Below are positions 35,714 through 38,179 of a DNA stretch of 38,179 nt, one piece after another. A model generated the notes under the pieces. It saw only the letters and a list, made by a program, of their open reading frames with translations. It searched no databases and was not told where the DNA came from. This DNA comes from Paenibacillus profundus. GTDB lineage: Bacteria; Bacillota; Bacilli; Paenibacillales; Paenibacillaceae. Made by a program: the position numbers and the translations under genes. Within the stretch, counting starts at the first letter, position 1, and the number at the start of each line of letters is the position of its first letter. The stretch spans positions 1-38,179 of the forward strand of contig NZ_JAJNBZ010000044.1 of assembly GCF_021369635.1 (NCBI RefSeq). The letters are read 5' to 3'.

Positions 35714-36892
35714 CTAACATTTTTCCATCAATGTCTTACTACTAGAGATTCGTTCAAAAACAACTAACATTAAGGTCATTAGTAAAGCGAGAACAACTGT
35801 GCCGGCACTGACCCAACTAAGATTCAATATAGATGTGCCACTAATCACAAGACCTCCTAATCCCGAACCTAGAGCGAATCCAAATTGAATAAATGAAGTG
35901 TTCACACTTAAGGCGATATCAGGAGATTTTGGTACCAGCGTAACTAAATATAGTTGTTGGGCTGGAGAAGTACTCCACGTAGCTATCATCCAAATCATGA
36001 TAACGGCAATAATGACAACTAGATTTGCCCCGATCATTGCCAGTGAAATCAACATGATTACTTGTAGTATTAATCCCGTTAGGATCGTAAATTTTGGTCC
36101 TTTTTTATCCGCTGCTATCCCTCCAATGATAGAGCCAATGAAGCTACAGATTCCAGCAAGTAATAAAACACCACTAATTTCTGCAATTGTGAGATTTGCT
36201 GAAACTTGTAAGAATGGTGTTAAATAGGTGAACAATGTGGAGTAGCCACCTATATAAAACAACGTCACTGCAACTGCGAATACAATTCTTTTATCTTTTA
36301 ATATGGATAATTGCATACCAATCGTAACTGGTTCTTGTTCCTTAATAGTAGGAACACTTCTATAAACAACGAGTAGTGGAATAATTGTTATCAAACCAAT
36401 TAAAACGAATAATGCCTTCCATCCTATGATCCCACTGAGAAATGTGCCAAGTGGTACTCCAAAAACTAAGGAACTACTTAAACCCATTAAAATAATCCCA
36501 ATAGCACTTCCTCTTTCTTCATTTTCAACAAGGCGAGTAGCAACAGCCATTGCTACGACTATAGCAATCCCACCACTTAATCCTTGCAAAATTCGTGTGA
36601 AAAGAACCATTTCAAAAGAATGACTAAAAAAAGTGATAAAATTACTAAAAATGAAAAGAATAAGCATCGATAACAATATTTTTTTGCGGTCAAAATTAAT
36701 GGTGAGGGCAATGACAATAGGTGCACCAATAGCCGCTGAAAGTGCAAATGAAGTGACCAATAACCCAGCAACAGATGTAGATACACTTAAGTCAGTTGCT
36801 ACCATTTGAATGATACCTGTGATAATATATTCAATCGTTCCAATTAGAAAGGCTGCTAGGGCAAGCAAATAGATGACTGTTTTATTTTTCAT
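35714..36892 (-). CDS. MFS transporter, DHA1 family (12 TM)
   Basis: A 392-residue exporter with twelve membrane segments; YdhP/AraJ-like. The first helix reads ALAAFLIGTIEYIITGIIQM, typical of this DHA1 subgroup (GTxEyvi.Gl). The loop 2-3 motif A is short (INFDRKKILL), and VPLGTFLSGIIGWKALF in helix 5 resembles motif C. An in-frame start at 36934 exists, but the ATG at 36892 is preceded by AAGGAG with a 10-base spacer. A promoter with a 19-base spacer lies just upstream, and a MerR regulator gene precedes it in the same orientation. It is probably induced by the drug the regulator senses. Confidence 0.9.
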   Translation of the reverse strand: MKNKTVIYLLALAAFLIGTIEYIITGIIQMVATDLSVSTSVAGLLVTSFALSAAIGAPIVIALTINFDRKKILLSMLILFIFSNFITFFSHSFEMVLFTRILQGLSGGIAIVVAMAVATRLVENEERGSAIGIILMGLSSSLVFGVPLGTFLSGIIGWKALFVLIGLITIIPLLVVYRSVPTIKEQEPVTIGMQLSILKDKRIVFAVAVTLFYIGGYSTLFTYLTPFLQVSANLTIAEISGVLLLAGICSFIGSIIGGIAADKKGPKFTILTGLILQVIMLISLAMIGANLVVIIAVIMIWMIATWSTSPAQQLYLVTLVPKSPDIALSVNTSFIQFGFALGSGLGGLVISGTSILNLSWVSAGTVVLALLMTLMLVVFERISSSKTLMEKC

Positions 36893-36945
36893 TGAAACAT
36901 TTCTCCTTCGTACAACAAATTCTGCTTTTATCAAAATAAACGAGC

Positions 36946-36976
36946 AGTATAACTTTCATCCAAAAATTAAACTCAG
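36946..36976 (-). promoter_or_regulatory. MerR-type promoter of the DHA1 efflux gene
   Basis: On the minus strand CTGAGT (36976-36971), 19 bases, TATACT (36951-36946). The over-long spacer with a good -10 is the hallmark of promoters activated by MerR-family proteins. No clear dyad is seen, so this is less certain than the MerR gene's own promoter. Confidence 0.5.
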
Positions 36977-37030
36977 TTTACCTGATTTAGAATTTGTAAA
37001 ATGAACCAAATATTCATTGGAAATTTTACT

Positions 37031-37843
37031 TCATAGTTCAATTGGGATTTGAATTTCAATTAATCTATCTTCTTGATTTTCAGACAATGGTAAATAAATT
37101 TCTCTACCCGGTTGATCTTCTTTCACTCGATATCCATTTTTCTCTATCCATGTCGCTAAATCAATACAAGCAGTTTGTGCAAAGGTTGAATTCGAATGAA
37201 ATAAAAGCGTAGCCATCGTCTCCGTTGGTAAAGAACGTATATATAACTCTTTTGGAAGAGATGTTATTTCACCTTTGACAGAATAACCTACTTCAAATTC
37301 AAAACCACTTTCTTTTTCAAGCGATTCCCTCCATAGAACGGTTTGAGGTTCTGTTATCCATTCTTCATTATATTTATCTAACAAATGATTGAGTGTTTGA
37401 AAAAGTGAAGGAATCTCCTTTACTGATCCGAAGGAACGAAAAGAAATGAGTCGCTTGCTTTCGACTGTTTTTATGATAACCTCCTGCTCCTTTTCAACAC
37501 TCCCTTCTCGTCTGATTAAGTGCATACGTTCCTTAATACGAACTAATTTTTCTTGTTCCCTCTCTAGCAATTGTTGAATTTCGCTCTCTTTGAGCTTAAA
37601 CATACCCTGAATTTGATCTAAGGAAATTTCTTCATGAAGGAGTTGAGCAATTTGCTTTAAGGTAAAACCTAATTCTTTGTATAAAAAAATTCGATTTACA
37701 TCAAAAAGTTGCTCTGCTGAATAATATCGATACCCTGTATCTCGATCCGTTTTTTGGGGCTTTAATAACTCAATTTGGTCATAATATCGCAACGTTTTTA
37801 CGGGAACTTTACTTAACATAGAAAAATCACCTATTTTAAACAT
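37031..37843 (-). CDS. MerR-family regulator with GyrI-like effector domain (BmrR-like)
   Basis: A 270-residue regulator. The N-terminal MerR HTH (1-70) reads FKIGDFSMLSKVPVKTLRYY and DRDTGYRYYSAEQLFDVNRI. A dimerisation coil (about 75-115) follows, then a GyrI-like ligand-binding domain (120-270) ending in YLPLSENQEDRLIEIQIPIE. BmrR-like proteins bind hydrophobic cations and activate efflux genes by untwisting an over-long promoter spacer (family knowledge). The start has GGAGG with a 7-base spacer. The neighbouring DHA1 pump is its likely target. Confidence 0.93.
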   Translation of the reverse strand: MFKIGDFSMLSKVPVKTLRYYDQIELLKPQKTDRDTGYRYYSAEQLFDVNRIFLYKELGFTLKQIAQLLHEEISLDQIQGMFKLKESEIQQLLEREQEKLVRIKERMHLIRREGSVEKEQEVIIKTVESKRLISFRSFGSVKEIPSLFQTLNHLLDKYNEEWITEPQTVLWRESLEKESGFEFEVGYSVKGEITSLPKELYIRSLPTETMATLLFHSNSTFAQTACIDLATWIEKNGYRVKEDQPGREIYLPLSENQEDRLIEIQIPIEL

Positions 37844-37875
37844 CTTAAATCCTCCATTTTGTTTATTTGATCCAA

Positions 37876-37907
37876 AGTATAAACCCTTCAGTAAGGGGGA
37901 AGGTCAA
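37876..37907 (-). promoter_or_regulatory. MerR autoregulated promoter with dyad
   Basis: On the minus strand TTGACC (37907-37902), 20 bases, TATACT (37881-37876). The spacer holds an imperfect dyad CCTTC...GAAGG centred between the elements. Long spacer plus dyad is the classical MerR-family operator. It lies about 35 bases upstream of the start codon. Confidence 0.75.
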
Positions 37908-37992
37908 ATGATTTTTGAAAAAGTTTCAAATAATTATTTATAAATGACAATACTACAGAACTAAATTGCGGTGTGAATGCAAAGTGGTATTA

Positions 37993-38027
37993 AAAAAAGA
38001 TATTGCTTTTCACACAATATCTTTTTT
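37993..38027. terminator. bidirectional intrinsic terminator
   Basis: A 13-bp perfect stem (AAAAAAGATATTG and complement) with a 9-base loop. The A-run and T-run within the stem allow termination on either strand. No gene in the window clearly uses it; it may serve a gene beyond the right edge. Confidence 0.65.
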
Positions 38028-38179
38028 AATCAGTATGTTTTAGTTTTGTAATTACTTTACAATCTATCACTAAAAATGAGTCTGTAAAATAAAGTGTGTA
38101 AACTCCCAAAATCAATTAAAATTTAACTATATAAGTTGAATCAAAGTTCTTAGCAACCCTTGGCAAGGAAAAATGAACC

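Overview
The window looks like a chromosomal accessory region of a spore-forming, low-to-mid GC Gram-positive bacterium, most probably a Paenibacillus or close relative. The support is a gerA-type germinant receptor operon, strong AGGAGG-type ribosome binding sites, frequent TTG and GTG starts, a secreted nucleotidase with an S-layer-homology-like N-terminus, and a bcrABC-type bacitracin locus with its own two-component system. Base composition is mosaic. The ABC importer at 13.6-18.3 kb is GC-rich, while the decarboxylase (3.4-5.1 kb), the ger operon and everything from about 25 kb onward are clearly AT-rich. Decayed genes and insertion-sequence remnants lie between the intact blocks.

Layout. 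0-3.4 kb: a small ORF, a secreted 5'-nucleotidase, and debris including a frameshifted PI-PLC-like gene and a truncated secreted protein. 3.4-5.2 kb: an AT-rich group II PLP-dependent decarboxylase. 5.2-8.9 kb: gerA-gerB-gerC on the minus strand. 9.1-13.4 kb: a response regulator, a kinase with almost no extracellular loop, the BcrA/BcrB ABC exporter and a BcrC-like undecaprenyl-diphosphatase; an array of four 11-bp-spaced TTAAGA-type boxes precedes bcrA. 13.6-18.3 kb: an ABC importer (lipoprotein, two permeases, ATPase) with a DeoR-type repressor. 18.3-22.4 kb: a decay zone with broken genes (a secreted protein, an SDR, a methyltransferase) among small intact genes (tail-anchored protein, two small proteins, DinB-like, DUF1801). 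22.9-25.1 kb: an AraC-type regulator cut short by a stop codon, and a DMT/EamA exporter whose 3' end runs into an IS3-family remnant. 25.4-26.6 kb: a Vat-like streptogramin A acetyltransferase and an IS110-like remnant. 26.9-30.0 kb: an ABC ATPase/FtsX-like permease pair. 30.1-32.6 kb: a TetR regulator and a 14-TM DHA2 efflux pump. 33.1-35.5 kb: three genes of families often seen as polymorphic-toxin immunity genes (CPCC, SF0329-like, NTF2-fold) with no toxin, plus a transposase remnant. 35.7-37.9 kb: a DHA1 efflux pump and a BmrR-like MerR regulator, each preceded by a promoter with an unusually long spacer.

Taken together, much of the region concerns defence against external chemicals and competitors: bacitracin exporter and pyrophosphatase with its sensor, Vat-like enzyme, two MFS pumps with local regulators, an FtsX-type ABC exporter, a DMT pump and orphan immunity genes. 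The most distinctive sequence-level findings are the bcrA box array, the orphan immunity cluster, the long-spacer MerR promoters and the divergent decarboxylase. I did not find a clearly novel multi-gene system, a CRISPR array, a prophage, or tRNA/rRNA genes.
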